A DNA stretch of 64,000 bases from VKMB-3413 sp041027365 (GTDB lineage: Bacteria > Pseudomonadota > Alphaproteobacteria > Rhizobiales > Rhizobiaceae), in contig NZ_JBFTEH010000010.1 of the NCBI RefSeq assembly GCF_041027365.1, forward strand, positions 122,661 through 186,660. The letters run 5' to 3'. The notes under the pieces are model-generated. The model saw nothing but the letters and a program-made list of their open reading frames with translations. It made no database searches and was not told the DNA's origin. The stretch's first letter is position 1. The number at the start of each line of letters is the position of its first letter. Both the position numbers and the translations under genes were made by a program. Positions 1-8,123 of this stretch are shown in pieces.

Positions 1-671
1 GCGCGGCCATCGAATGCGTCCACTCCTATTCGCTCGTCCACGACGACCTGCCGGCGATGGACGACGACGATCTGCGGCGCGGCAAGCCGACCGTCCACAA
101 GGCCTATGACGAGGCGACGGCGATTCTCGCGGGCGACGCGCTCCTGACCCTCTCCTTCGGGCTGGTCTCCAGCCTCGAGACGCTGCCGGCACCGGCGCGG
201 GCGTCGCTGGTGACGCTGCTCGCCAAGCGCGCCGGCGCGCCGGGCATGGTGGGCGGACAGATGCTGGACATCCTCGCCGGCGACGGCCGGTCGGAGATCG
301 AGATCACCCGCATGCAGGCGATGAAGACCGGCGCGCTGATCAGCTGTTCCTGCGAGGCCGGCGTCATCCTGTCCGGCGCCTCCGACGAGGAACGGGTGCG
401 CCTGCGCCATTTCGGCGACCTCATCGGTCTCGCCTTCCAGCTCGCCGACGATCTGCTGGACGAGTACGGCGACGCCAAGGTCGTCGGCAAGGCGACCGGC
501 AAGGACAAGGCCAAGGGCAAGCAGACGCTCGGCCGCATCTATGGTCGGCGCGTGCTGGAGGACCGGCTGGATGCGCTCGTCGCCGAGGCCGAGGAACTGA
601 TGCAGCCCTTCCGCGAGAAGGCGGAGACCCTGCTGGAGGCCGCCCGCTTCGTCGCCTGGCGCAAGAACTAG
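1..671 (+). CDS. ispA: Polyprenyl synthetase, farnesyl diphosphate synthase type (5' truncated by window)
   Basis: The frame is open from base 3 and closes with TAG at 669-671; the N-terminus lies before the window. Family members condense IPP with DMAPP/GPP in the cytoplasm to give the C15 precursor of quinone tails and undecaprenyl phosphate. The first aspartate-rich motif reads HDDLPAMDDDDLRRGK (bases about 39-86) and the second LADDLLDEYGD (about 441-473), with the usual QMLD region between them. All Mg-diphosphate ligands of the class are therefore present. In many bacteria ispA sits between xseB and dxs; here xseB and dxs are about 41 kb away, so the cluster is split. GGPP synthase is the main alternative, but the motif spacing looks FPP-like. 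Confidence 0.93.
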   Translation, partial: AAIECVHSYSLVHDDLPAMDDDDLRRGKPTVHKAYDEATAILAGDALLTLSFGLVSSLETLPAPARASLVTLLAKRAGAPGMVGGQMLDILAGDGRSEIEITRMQAMKTGALISCSCEAGVILSGASDEERVRLRHFGDLIGLAFQLADDLLDEYGDAKVVGKATGKDKAKGKQTLGRIYGRRVLEDRLDALVAEAEELMQPFREKAETLLEAARFVAWRKN

Positions 672-802
672 CGCCAGAGGGCGGGCCAAGCTTCCAAGGC
701 GGGCGCTGGTCCGTCCCGCCGCTCGAGGGTCGTCGGCATCAGGCTTGACCGCACGGGAAACTCCGATAGGGTCAGTCACGTCTTACGTTAGGGGAGGTTG
801 CG

Positions 803-1075
803 ATGCGTCTTGCGGCGGGACTCGCCTGCAGCTTGGTCTTTGCCGGCGGACTGTTCATCGCCGGCGCCGCGCAGGCGGCGAGCTGCGCCGACCTCTGGTA
901 CCAGCGCAATCTGATCTACGCGCAGAACGGCTATTGCTTCCAGACGGACCTCGGCAAGCGGACATTTGCCAATTTCGACTGCTGGACGAGCAACCCGCAT
1001 CTGTCGCGGGGCGAGCGCCAGCGCGTGCAGGCGATCAAGGCCGAGGAGCGCCGCCGCGGCTGCAAGGTGAACTGA
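803..1075 (+). CDS. Small secreted YARHG-domain protein
   Basis: 90 residues. A clear Sec signal peptide (about residues 1-25, ending AGAAQA before ASCADLW) is followed by a short cysteine-containing domain with WYQRNLIYAQNGYCF, the pattern of the YARHG family of small exported proteins common in Hyphomicrobiales. Four cysteines in the mature part could form two disulfides. The ATG at 803 has a strong Shine-Dalgarno (GGGGAGG at 791-797). The function of the domain is not established; an envelope location is inferred from the signal peptide. It stands alone between ispA and a convergent lytic transglycosylase gene. Confidence 0.8.
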   Translation: MRLAAGLACSLVFAGGLFIAGAAQAASCADLWYQRNLIYAQNGYCFQTDLGKRTFANFDCWTSNPHLSRGERQRVQAIKAEERRRGCKVN

Positions 1076-1207
1076 CGCCTCGGCCGGGGGCCGGCAACCG
1101 GCCGACCTTCGCGTCCGGGGGCACGGGCGCGAGCGCGCTCCCGTTTCGGCGATGATCCGAGGTGCCGGTCCCAGTCCGATCCGGGCGGTCGTCCGTGGGG
1201 GCCCGCG

Positions 1208-2242
1208 TCAGTTCTTCAGGACGATGCAGAAGCCGCCGGCGCTCTTCAGCCGCCCGCAGAGTTCGTCGGCCTGCGAGCGGCTGTCGCGGCCGATCCGGAC
1301 GGCGTAGATCGTGCGCCGCGGGCTCGTTCTCTCGCGCATCACGATCGGCTTGTCGGAGAGGATCGCCGGGTGCGCCGCCTGCACCCGCTGCCACATGCGC
1401 ATGGCGATCGAGCGGTTCTCGTTGCCGGCGACCTGCACGCCCCAGGGCTTCATCGGCGCGCTGTCGACGCCGGCGACCTGGCCGAACATCGAGCGCGTCT
1501 TCATCACCGGAAGCTCGGAGCATCCGTCGAGGAAGTCGCGGCCGTCCTGCAGCGGGTGATGCTCGACCTCGTGGCCGTCCTCCTTGAACCAGTCGGCCGG
1601 CCGGAATGTGATCGCGCTGACATAGGCCTCGGTCTCGAAAGGCAGCGACCCGCCGTTGAGGATCCAACCCTTCACCCGGTTGATCCCGCCATTGTAGGCG
1701 GCGGCCGCCAGGCCCCAATTGCCGAGTTCGGCGCGCAGGTCCGCCAGATATTCCGCCGAATGGCGGATCGCGTCGCGGAGATTGTACGGATCGTCCAGCC
1801 CGCGCTCGGCTGCCGTATAGGGCATGAACTGGGCGATGCCCTGCGCCCCGACCGGCGACACGGCCTTCACGTCGAACCGGCTCTCCTTCCAGATCAGCCG
1901 GGCGAAGAAGTCCTTCGGCATGCCGACGGCGTCGGCATTCCGGGCGATCAGCCGGCAGATCGTGCGGGCGGTCGGCTTGGCGCCGGCAGCCGCGTCGTCC
2001 GGCCGGCGTTTCGACGGAGCGGGCGAAGGGGCGGGGGGCGTGGCGTCAGGCTCGCTCGCGGCGGCTGCGCCGTCCACGGCCTCGCCGAAGGCCGGCGGGC
2101 TCGGCGGAAAGGCCAGCGCCGGCAGCACCATCCCGCCATCCTTGCCGAAGGTCGGGCTGGCAGCCTTCAGGGCTGGCGAAGGCAGAACGATCAGCGCGGC
2201 GGCCAGCAGGGGTGCAGCCGATCGCCCGGCGCGTCGGATCAT
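1208..2242 (-). CDS. Lytic transglycosylase with SLT catalytic and SPOR-like C-terminal domains
   Basis: 344 residues, exported (N-terminal hydrophobic signal about 1-27), then a proline/alanine-rich linker to about residue 95. An SLT goose-lysozyme-like domain contains the catalytic glutamate in LIWKESRFD and the motifs GAQGIAQFMPYTA and AAYNGGINRV. The last about 40 residues (TIYAVRIGRDSRSQADELC onward) look like a SPOR fold, which in other proteins binds denuded septal glycan. Expected role: cleavage of the MurNAc-GlcNAc bond of peptidoglycan in the periplasm, perhaps at the division site. The ATG overlaps the ispG stop by four bases (ATGA at 2239-2242), so translation is probably coupled to ispG. 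Confidence 0.88.
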   Translation of the reverse strand: MIRRAGRSAAPLLAAALIVLPSPALKAASPTFGKDGGMVLPALAFPPSPPAFGEAVDGAAAASEPDATPPAPSPAPSKRRPDDAAAGAKPTARTICRLIARNADAVGMPKDFFARLIWKESRFDVKAVSPVGAQGIAQFMPYTAAERGLDDPYNLRDAIRHSAEYLADLRAELGNWGLAAAAYNGGINRVKGWILNGGSLPFETEAYVSAITFRPADWFKEDGHEVEHHPLQDGRDFLDGCSELPVMKTRSMFGQVAGVDSAPMKPWGVQVAGNENRSIAMRMWQRVQAAHPAILSDKPIVMRERTSPRRTIYAVRIGRDSRSQADELCGRLKSAGGFCIVLKN

Positions 2243-3507
2243 TCGGCTGCGGCGGCCCCCGTGCCGAAGCGCCGCTCGATATAGTCGGCGACCATCGTCT
2301 GGAACTCCTCGGCGATGTTCGGTCCGCGCAGCGTCACGGTCTTCTTGCCGTCGACGAAGACCGGCGCCGCCGGCGTCTCGCCGGTGCCGGGCAGCGAGAT
2401 GCCGATGTCGGCATGCTTGGACTCGCCCGGGCCGTTGACGATGCAGCCCATCACCGCGACGTTCAGCGCCTCGACGCCGGGATAGCGCTCGCGCCAGACC
2501 GGCATGTTGACCCGGATGTCGCTCTGGATCTTCTCGGCGAGCTCCTGGAAGACGGTCGAGGTCGTCCGTCCGCAGCCGGGGCAGGCGGCGACGACGGGGA
2601 TGAACTGGCGAAAGCCCATGGTCTGGAGCAGTTCCTGCGCGACCTGGACCTCCTTGGTGCGGTCGCCGCCGGGCTCCGGCGTCAGCGAGACGCGGATCGT
2701 GTCGCCGATGCCTTCCTGCAGGAGGATGCCCATCGCCGCGGACGAGGCGACGATGCCCTTCGAGCCCATGCCGGCCTCGGTCAGGCCGAGATGCAGTGCA
2801 TGGTCGGTGCGGCGGGAGAGGTCGCGATAGACGGCGATCAGGTCCTGCACCTGGCTCACCTTCGCGGACAGGATGATGCGATTGCGCGGCAGGCCGATCT
2901 CCTCGGCAAGGGCGGCCGAGAGGAGGGCCGACTGGATGATCGCCTCGCGCGTCACCGCCCGGGCCGAACGCGGCTCGGGCGAGGCGTTGTTGGCGTCCAT
3001 CAGACGGGTCAGGAGTTCCTGGTCGAGCGAGCCCCAGTTGACGCCGATGCGCACCGGCTTGTCGTAGCGGATCGCCATCTCGACGATGTCGGAGAATTGC
3101 TTGTCGCGCTTGTCCCGGAAGCCGACATTGCCCGGGTTGATGCGGTACTTCGCCAGCGCCTCGGCGCAGGCGGGATGCTCGGCGAGCAGCTTGTGGCCGA
3201 TATAGTGGAAGTCGCCAACGAGCGGCACCGTCACGCCGAGCCGGTCGAGCCGCTCGCGCACCTTCGGCACGGCGGCGGCCGATTCGTCGCGGTCGACGGT
3301 GATGCGCACGATTTCCGAGCCGGCCCGGGCGAGTGCCGCCACCTGCGCGACCGTCGCGTCGACATCGGCGGTGTCGGTGTTGGTCATCGACTGCACCACG
3401 ACCGGCGCGTCGCCGCCCACCCGGACCCCGCCGACGTCGACGGCGACGGTGCGGCGGCGCGGAAGCGGATCGGCCTCGATGGTCTCGATGGGCGACTGGA
3501 TGTTCAT
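2239..3507 (-). CDS. ispG: 4-hydroxy-3-methylbut-2-enyl diphosphate synthase (flavodoxin-type)
   Basis: 422 residues from the ATG at 3507, matching the usual bacterial IspG/GcpE length; the frame is open further upstream but the extension has no homologous character. The protein converts methylerythritol cyclodiphosphate to HMBPP in the MEP isoprenoid pathway using a [4Fe-4S] cluster. Visible motifs are VVVQSMTNTDTADV near the N-terminus, RIGVNWGSLDQ in the middle, and the cluster-binding cysteines in VVAACPGCGRTTS and AVMGCIVNGPGES. It is the first gene of a two-gene operon with the lytic transglycosylase. With ispA and dxs it makes three isoprenoid genes in this window. Confidence 0.97.
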   Translation of the reverse strand: MNIQSPIETIEADPLPRRRTVAVDVGGVRVGGDAPVVVQSMTNTDTADVDATVAQVAALARAGSEIVRITVDRDESAAAVPKVRERLDRLGVTVPLVGDFHYIGHKLLAEHPACAEALAKYRINPGNVGFRDKRDKQFSDIVEMAIRYDKPVRIGVNWGSLDQELLTRLMDANNASPEPRSARAVTREAIIQSALLSAALAEEIGLPRNRIILSAKVSQVQDLIAVYRDLSRRTDHALHLGLTEAGMGSKGIVASSAAMGILLQEGIGDTIRVSLTPEPGGDRTKEVQVAQELLQTMGFRQFIPVVAACPGCGRTTSTVFQELAEKIQSDIRVNMPVWRERYPGVEALNVAVMGCIVNGPGESKHADIGISLPGTGETPAAPVFVDGKKTVTLRGPNIAEEFQTMVADYIERRFGTGAAAAE

Positions 3508-3699
3508 GGCGGTTCCCGATGCACAGCAGACTTCAGGAGCGAGGTGGCGCCGCACGCGCGGCTTGTCAATTGAAGGGAGCCGAGATGACGGCATGATGAC
3601 AACCCGGCGCGGCTGCCGCCGCTTGGCGCCCCGCCCTTGAACGGCGGGATTTGAGCCCCTTATGCGAAGGCACGAAACCGTTTCATCCGGGAGAAGCCA

Positions 3700-3897
3700 A
3701 TGCCCGTCGGATATGGGCCGATCGTCGTCGTCCTCGTCTTCATCGCCCTGATCGCCGTCATGCCGACCTGGCCCTATTCGCGCCAGTGGGGCTACCGGCC
3801 GACGATGATCCTCGGGATCATCTTCCTCCTGATCGCCGTCTTCGTCGCCATCGGCGGCCTCGGACCCTCTCCTGCCGGCGTTCCCATCGCACACTGA
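3700..3897 (+). CDS. DUF3309-family small membrane protein (copy 1)
   Basis: 65 residues. Two hydrophobic segments (about 5-20 and 35-53) flank a short turn with PTWPYSRQWGYRP, the hallmark of DUF3309 peptides (PTWxxSxxWGYxP). The tail after the second segment is short and polar. No function is established for the family; an inner-membrane location is inferred. A second copy follows 90 bases downstream on the same strand, indicating tandem duplication. The ATG at 3700 is preceded by GGGAGAAG. Confidence 0.8.
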   Translation: MPVGYGPIVVVLVFIALIAVMPTWPYSRQWGYRPTMILGIIFLLIAVFVAIGGLGPSPAGVPIAH

Positions 3898-3986
3898 TCG
3901 TCAGCGCCGCTTGCTTTGCCGGGAACGGAAATCGCCTTCAACGGTTTGTGAGGCGACTGTCCTTTCGGCATGTGTGGAGTTCTTCC

Positions 3987-4145
3987 ATGAGCATCGGCGC
4001 GATCGTCCTGATCATCGTCATCCTGCTTCTGATTGGCGCCCTGCCGACCTGGGGCTATTCCGGCGGATGGGGCTATGGCCCCTCGGGCATATTGGGCCTG
4101 ATCGTCGTCGTGGTGCTGATCCTCATCCTGCTCGGCCGGATCTGA
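3987..4145 (+). CDS. DUF3309-family small membrane protein (copy 2)
   Basis: 52 residues from the ATG at 3987 (the frame is open further upstream but the extension is not DUF3309-like). Sequence layout is hydrophobic segment, GALPTWGYSGGWGYGPSG, second hydrophobic segment ending LLGRI, which is the canonical DUF3309 form. It is more typical of the family than copy 1, which has diverged and carries a longer tail. Function unknown. The two copies lie in the same orientation and may share a promoter. Confidence 0.8.
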   Translation: MSIGAIVLIIVILLLIGALPTWGYSGGWGYGPSGILGLIVVVVLILILLGRI

Positions 4146-4505
4146 GGCCGGCCGCATCACGAGGAGCCCATCGTCGGGAGGCCGGGGCGGGCGCCTCGCT
4201 GCATCCCGCCGGCCTCTCGCCCGACCTGTCACGCTGGGGCCTCCGATCGTGATGGCTCCTAGCGGCGGTTGCGCCTCGAGAAATGCTGCAGCGCCGAGGC
4301 GGCTTGCTGCAGTGCCAGATTTGCGCGATCATTCCGCATCCTCCTGGCGCGACTGCGCGAGGAACAGGCGCTCGGCCGCGACGACCGAGCCGCGGGAGAT
4401 CGGCATGAAGCATCGGCAGGACGCGGTTCGGCGGGGCTCCGCGAGCGGCTGCAGGCCGGCACCTTGCGGCCGCATCGGTGCCGCCGGCCACGTCGGAGGC
4501 CGGCG
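4146..4505. other. Gene-free stretch between DUF3309 copy 2 and the acyl-CoA synthetase
   Basis: About 360 bases. I see no open frame with recognisable family character. On the minus strand a 26-codon frame starting beside AGGAGG can be read, but the spacing is wrong and no homology is recognised. The only firm signal is the GGAGG at 4495-4499 serving the downstream GTG start. Confidence 0.5.
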
Positions 4506-6140
4506 GTGACCCCTTACGACCGGCTCTATCGCGACTTCGCCTGGAACCTGCCCGCGCGTTTCAACATCGCGAGCGCCTGCGCCGACGTATGGGCAGCGCA
4601 CGAGCCGCAACGCATCGCGCTGATCGCCGACCGGGGCGCCGCCGCGCCCGATACCCTCACCTTCGGCGAACTCTCGCAAGGCTCGAAGCGCCTCGCCGCC
4701 GCCTTCGCCGCGAAGGGGATCCGCCGCGGCGACCGGGTCGCGATCGTGCTGCCGCAGAACTTCGAGGCGGCGATCGCCCATCTCGCCGTCTACCGTCTCG
4801 GCGCCATCGCCGTGCCGCTGGCCCTGCGCTTCGGGCCGGACGCGCTCGGCTTCCGGCTCGAGGCGTCCGGCGCGAAGCTGGCGGTGATCGACGCCTCCGG
4901 CCTCGACACGTTCGGCAGGGTGCGGGAGGCGCTGCCGGCACTGGAGACGGTGGTCGCGGTCGGAGCTGAACGGCCGGATTTCCTCGACTTCGACGCGTTG
5001 CTCCGCGGGCCCCACGATCCGGTGCCGGACGCGGAGACGACGCCGGACGATCCGGCGATGATCATCTTCACCTCCGGCACCACCGGCGCCCCGAAGGGCG
5101 CGCTGCACGGTCACCGGGTGCTGCTCGGCCATCTGCCCTGCATGCAGTTCGCGCATGAGGGCTTTCCGCTGCCCGGCGACCGGCTCTGGACGCCGTCGGA
5201 CTGGGCCTGGGCGGGCGGGCTCCTCAATGCGCTGCTGCCGTCGCTCTATTTCGGCGTGCCGGTGGTCTTCTCGGCCGCGCGCTTCGACGCCGGCGAAGCC
5301 TTCGCGCTGATGGCGCGGCACCGCGTCCGCAACGCCTTCCTGCCGGCGACCGCGCTGCGCATGATGAAGGCTGCGGCGACCAGGGAGGCGGTCGCGGCAC
5401 TGTCGCTGCGCACCATCGGCTCCGCCGGCGAAACGCTGCCACGCGCCACCGGCCTGTGGGCGAAGGAGACCCTCGGCCTGACGGTCAACGAGTTCTACGG
5501 CCAGACCGAGTGCAACATGGTGCTCGGCTCCTCCGCCGCCCTCGGCGTCTCCCGGCCGGGCGCCATCGGCAAGGCGGTCCCCGGCCACGCGGTCGCGATC
5601 GTCGATCCGGGCGGCACACCCGTCCCCGCCGGCCGCACCGGGACGATCGCCGTGCGGGCGCCGGACCCGGTGATGTTCCTCGGCTACTGGCAGAACCCGC
5701 AAGCCACTTCGGAAAAGTTTGCCGGCGCCTGGCTGCTCACCGGCGACGAGGGCGTGATGGACGCGGAGGGCTATGTCGCCTTCATCGGGCGCGAGGACGA
5801 CATCATCACCTCGGCCGGCTATCGCATCGGGCCGGGGGAGGTGGAGGACTGCCTGCTCTCCCATCCCGCCGTCACGCTCGCGGCGGTCGTCGGCAAGCCC
5901 GACCCGCTGCGCACCGAGATCGTCAAAGCCTATGTCGTCCTGGCAAAGGGCTGCGCTCCCAGCGGCGCGCTGGCGCTCGAGATCCAGCGCTATGTGCGCG
6001 AACGGCTGTCGGCGCACGAATATCCGCGCGAGGTCGCCTTCGTCGCGGATCTGCCGCTGACGACCAGCGGCAAGATCGTCCGCCGTGCCCTGCGCGAACG
6101 CGCCGAGCGCGAGATCGCGGAGCCGGCCGCGGCCGAATGA
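4506..6140 (+). CDS. AMP-dependent acyl-CoA synthetase (medium-chain/acetyl-CoA synthetase-like)
   Basis: 544 residues from a GTG at 4506, chosen because GGAGG lies six bases upstream and the protein then begins TPYDRLYRDFAWNLPARFN, as in the family; the open frame extends upstream without homology. It activates a carboxylic acid with ATP and CoA through an acyl-adenylate. The ATP loop IIFTSGTTGAPKGALHGHR, the A4/A5-type motif FYGQTECN, the A7 motif LLTGDEGVMDAEGYVAFIGR, the hinge GREDDIITSAGYRIGP and the C-terminal catalytic lysine in TTSGKIVRRAL are all visible. Substrate cannot be read from sequence; relatives act on acetate, propionate or medium-chain acids. It is a stand-alone gene. Confidence 0.9.
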   Translation: MTPYDRLYRDFAWNLPARFNIASACADVWAAHEPQRIALIADRGAAAPDTLTFGELSQGSKRLAAAFAAKGIRRGDRVAIVLPQNFEAAIAHLAVYRLGAIAVPLALRFGPDALGFRLEASGAKLAVIDASGLDTFGRVREALPALETVVAVGAERPDFLDFDALLRGPHDPVPDAETTPDDPAMIIFTSGTTGAPKGALHGHRVLLGHLPCMQFAHEGFPLPGDRLWTPSDWAWAGGLLNALLPSLYFGVPVVFSAARFDAGEAFALMARHRVRNAFLPATALRMMKAAATREAVAALSLRTIGSAGETLPRATGLWAKETLGLTVNEFYGQTECNMVLGSSAALGVSRPGAIGKAVPGHAVAIVDPGGTPVPAGRTGTIAVRAPDPVMFLGYWQNPQATSEKFAGAWLLTGDEGVMDAEGYVAFIGREDDIITSAGYRIGPGEVEDCLLSHPAVTLAAVVGKPDPLRTEIVKAYVVLAKGCAPSGALALEIQRYVRERLSAHEYPREVAFVADLPLTTSGKIVRRALRERAEREIAEPAAAE

Positions 6141-6234
6141 CAGGCCTGATCCGGCTCGTCCCCGCGCCGAGACGCGGCGTGGGGACGGCTCGCCGGCCCC
6201 CGATGGGCGATTTCCGGATGGTTAAAAAACACGG

Positions 6235-6250
6235 TTAATCGCGCGTTAAC
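6235..6250 (+). promoter_or_regulatory. Perfect CtrA box upstream of porin gene
   Basis: The sequence is TTAA, seven bases (TCGCGCG), TTAAC, an exact match to the alphaproteobacterial CtrA consensus TTAA-N7-TTAAC. A further TTAA at 6222-6225 lies just upstream. The site ends 82 bases before the ATG of the outer-membrane protein at 6332, a normal promoter position. Confidence 0.6.
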
Positions 6251-6331
6251 GTTTCGCTGCGAATGTCCGGAGAGGGAAGCGACGCATGGCAAGGCGTGCG
6301 TCGGCCGGATTTCGCAAGGGGAAGCGGGTCG

Positions 6332-7135
6332 ATGAAGCTGTTGAAGATTTTGGTGATCGGCGCCGCGGCGACGGCGGCCGGATGGCAGGGCGCCGCGGCC
6401 GCCGATCTTCCGCCGCTCTACGCCGTGCCCTCCTACGAGAACGTTCCGGAGATGCAGCCCGTAGAGGTCGGCACCGGCTGGTACCTGCGCGGCGACGTCT
6501 CCTACGACCTCAAGGCCGACCTGAAGCCCAGCTTCGACGCCTACAGCACAATTGGTGGCTCCGGGCCCCGGACCAACCTCGCGTCCGGCTCCCTGGACGG
6601 CTTTTCCATCGACCCCGGCTTCGCGGCGGGCGGCGGCTTCGGCTACCAGTTCACCGACTATTTCCGCGGCGACCTGACGGCGAACTACTGGCAGCACGAC
6701 GTCTCGAACGCGACCTTCGGGGACTTCGGGATCGACTCCAAAGCCAAGGCCTGGGAGCTGATGGCCAACGCCTATGCCGATCTCGGCACCTATGTCGGCT
6801 TCACACCCTATGTCGGCGGCGGCATCGGCGCGGTCCACCTCGACTACGACACCTCCTGCAGCTCCAACGGTTCAAGCTGCAGCTCCGCCTTCGGGAGTTC
6901 CACCATCGACAACCGCCAGGACTGGCGCTTCGCCTACGCGCTGATGGCTGGCGTGTCCTACGACGTGTCGAAGAACCTGAAGATCGATGTCGGCTACCGC
7001 TATCTGAACGTCGGCAGCGGCAACATGGGCAAGATCACCGCCGAGAATGCCGGCACCACCTACACGATCGACGGCAAGGACGGCGGCTTCGATCGCCACA
7101 CCTTCCAGGCCGGCATCCGCTACTCGCTTTGGTAG
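6332..7135 (+). CDS. Outer-membrane beta-barrel protein (Omp25/Omp31-like)
   Basis: 267 residues from the ATG at 6332, chosen for its AGGGGAA ribosome site and because the protein then begins with a classical signal peptide (about 1-24, cleavage within AAAADLPP). The mature protein shows alternating hydrophobic/polar strands with many aromatic residues, e.g. GTGWYLRGDVSYDL and FTPYVGGGIGAVHLDYD, and ends in an aromatic residue (IRYSLW), the BAM recognition signature. These features fit the small eight-stranded porin family of rhizobia and Brucella. A short cysteine/serine-rich surface loop lies at about residues 175-190. A perfect CtrA box precedes it, suggesting cell-cycle-linked expression. 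Confidence 0.85.
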   Translation: MKLLKILVIGAAATAAGWQGAAAADLPPLYAVPSYENVPEMQPVEVGTGWYLRGDVSYDLKADLKPSFDAYSTIGGSGPRTNLASGSLDGFSIDPGFAAGGGFGYQFTDYFRGDLTANYWQHDVSNATFGDFGIDSKAKAWELMANAYADLGTYVGFTPYVGGGIGAVHLDYDTSCSSNGSSCSSAFGSSTIDNRQDWRFAYALMAGVSYDVSKNLKIDVGYRYLNVGSGNMGKITAENAGTTYTIDGKDGGFDRHTFQAGIRYSLW

Positions 7136-7230
7136 GCAAGCGTCCCACGATCATCATTCGGCGGCCGTGGGCGCAGGAAACTGCTTCCACGGCCGCAGCC
7201 GTTTCGAGACGTTACCGGCAATCCGATGCC

Positions 7231-7905
7231 TCAGTTCCCGTAGGCGTCCGGCGTCGCGCTCGGAGCCGCGCGCAGGCCGCGGCGGATGGCGCCGAGCTCG
7301 ACGCCGACCTTCGGCTCCGGGATATTGTACTGCGCCGATGAGCCGGAGCCCGCCGTCGACTTGAACGACGTCGTGCCGGAATTCAGCGTCGTCGCTGAAG
7401 TGGTGCCGATCGTGCCGGAGCGCGCCAGCGTGTCGACATTGGTGCTGTTGATGCTGGACGAGCCCTCGGTCGCCAGCGACTGGGGGCTGGTGCCGGACGC
7501 CGAAGCCGTGCCCGGCGTGGTCATGGTCGCGCCGCTCGTCCCGTCGCCCGTCACGATGGGGGAGACGCCGACATCGGCGCTCGTGTCGTTGCCGCTGGTG
7601 CTTCCGGCGCTGTTGCCGACGCCGTAGCTTTCCGTGCCCGTGCCCGTGCCCGTGCCCGTGCCCGTGCCGCTTCCGGCCGTCGTGCCGGACATGCCGGTGG
7701 AAGTGCTGCTGCCGAGGCCCGAGAGGCCCGTGCCGGTCGCGGTTCCGTTCAGGCCCGAGGTCCCCGACGTGCCGAGGCCGCTGCTCGACGTTCCGAGACT
7801 GCTCGAACCACCGGCGGGCGCCGCGCCGGTCGACGTCTGGGCGAAGGCGGGCCCCGCCGCCAGGGAGCATGCGAGGGACAGGACGAAGGTCGAACGGACA
7901 CGCAT
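7231..7905 (-). CDS. Secreted Gly/Ser/Thr-rich low-complexity protein
   Basis: 224 residues with a signal peptide (about 1-22, ending PAFA before QTSTG). The first two thirds are almost only Gly, Ser, Thr and Ala in short imperfect repeats (LGTSSSGLGTSGTSGLNG and similar), including a run of Gly-Thr dipeptides coded by tandem GGCACG hexamers. The last about 40 residues are more complex (IPEPKVGVELGAIRRG). No catalytic motif or known domain is recognised. An extracellular or surface location is inferred. It is convergent with the porin gene; the opposite strand is also open by composition but has no signal. Confidence 0.6.
   Translation of the reverse strand: MRVRSTFVLSLACSLAAGPAFAQTSTGAAPAGGSSSLGTSSSGLGTSGTSGLNGTATGTGLSGLGSSTSTGMSGTTAGSGTGTGTGTGTGTESYGVGNSAGSTSGNDTSADVGVSPIVTGDGTSGATMTTPGTASASGTSPQSLATEGSSSINSTNVDTLARSGTIGTTSATTLNSGTTSFKSTAGSGSSAQYNIPEPKVGVELGAIRRGLRAAPSATPDAYGN
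7634..7669. repeat. Hexanucleotide tandem repeat inside the Gly/Thr-rich gene
   Basis: Five perfect GTGCCC units (7634-7663) plus one GTGCCG unit (7664-7669) on the plus strand. On the coding (minus) strand this reads as consecutive Gly-Thr dipeptides. Unit length is a multiple of three, so slippage would change protein length without changing frame. Confidence 0.9.
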
Positions 7906-8123
7906 CGGTCACTCCAACACAAAGGCGCTCTGCCGGCGGTCTCGCCGGATGGGCGCGTCTACGGTGCCTTAGTATGGCAGGAACCGCGCGCCCCTGCGAG
8001 GGTTCCGCTCGCCCGTCTCACGATGCGATGAGTGTCGGAGGCCCCGACCGGCGTCGGCGCGACGCTGCCATCAGAACCGGTCGTGCCAGTCGGATCCTGA
8101 GACGGCGCTCGCCCAGGGAGACC

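Noticed and set aside
1089..1103. GGCCGG-CAA-CCGGCC hairpin between convergent genes as terminator
   Set aside because: Six-base stem with no T-run in a region where such GC palindromes are common by chance.
4259..4462. Small minus-strand frames upstream of the acyl-CoA synthetase
   Set aside because: No homology, ribosome-site spacing poor, Ser/Arg-rich composition.
7634..7972. Plus-strand frame of repeated Pro-Val through the GTGCCC tract
   Set aside because: It is the antisense reading of the tandem repeat; the minus strand has a signal peptide and proper start, this strand does not.
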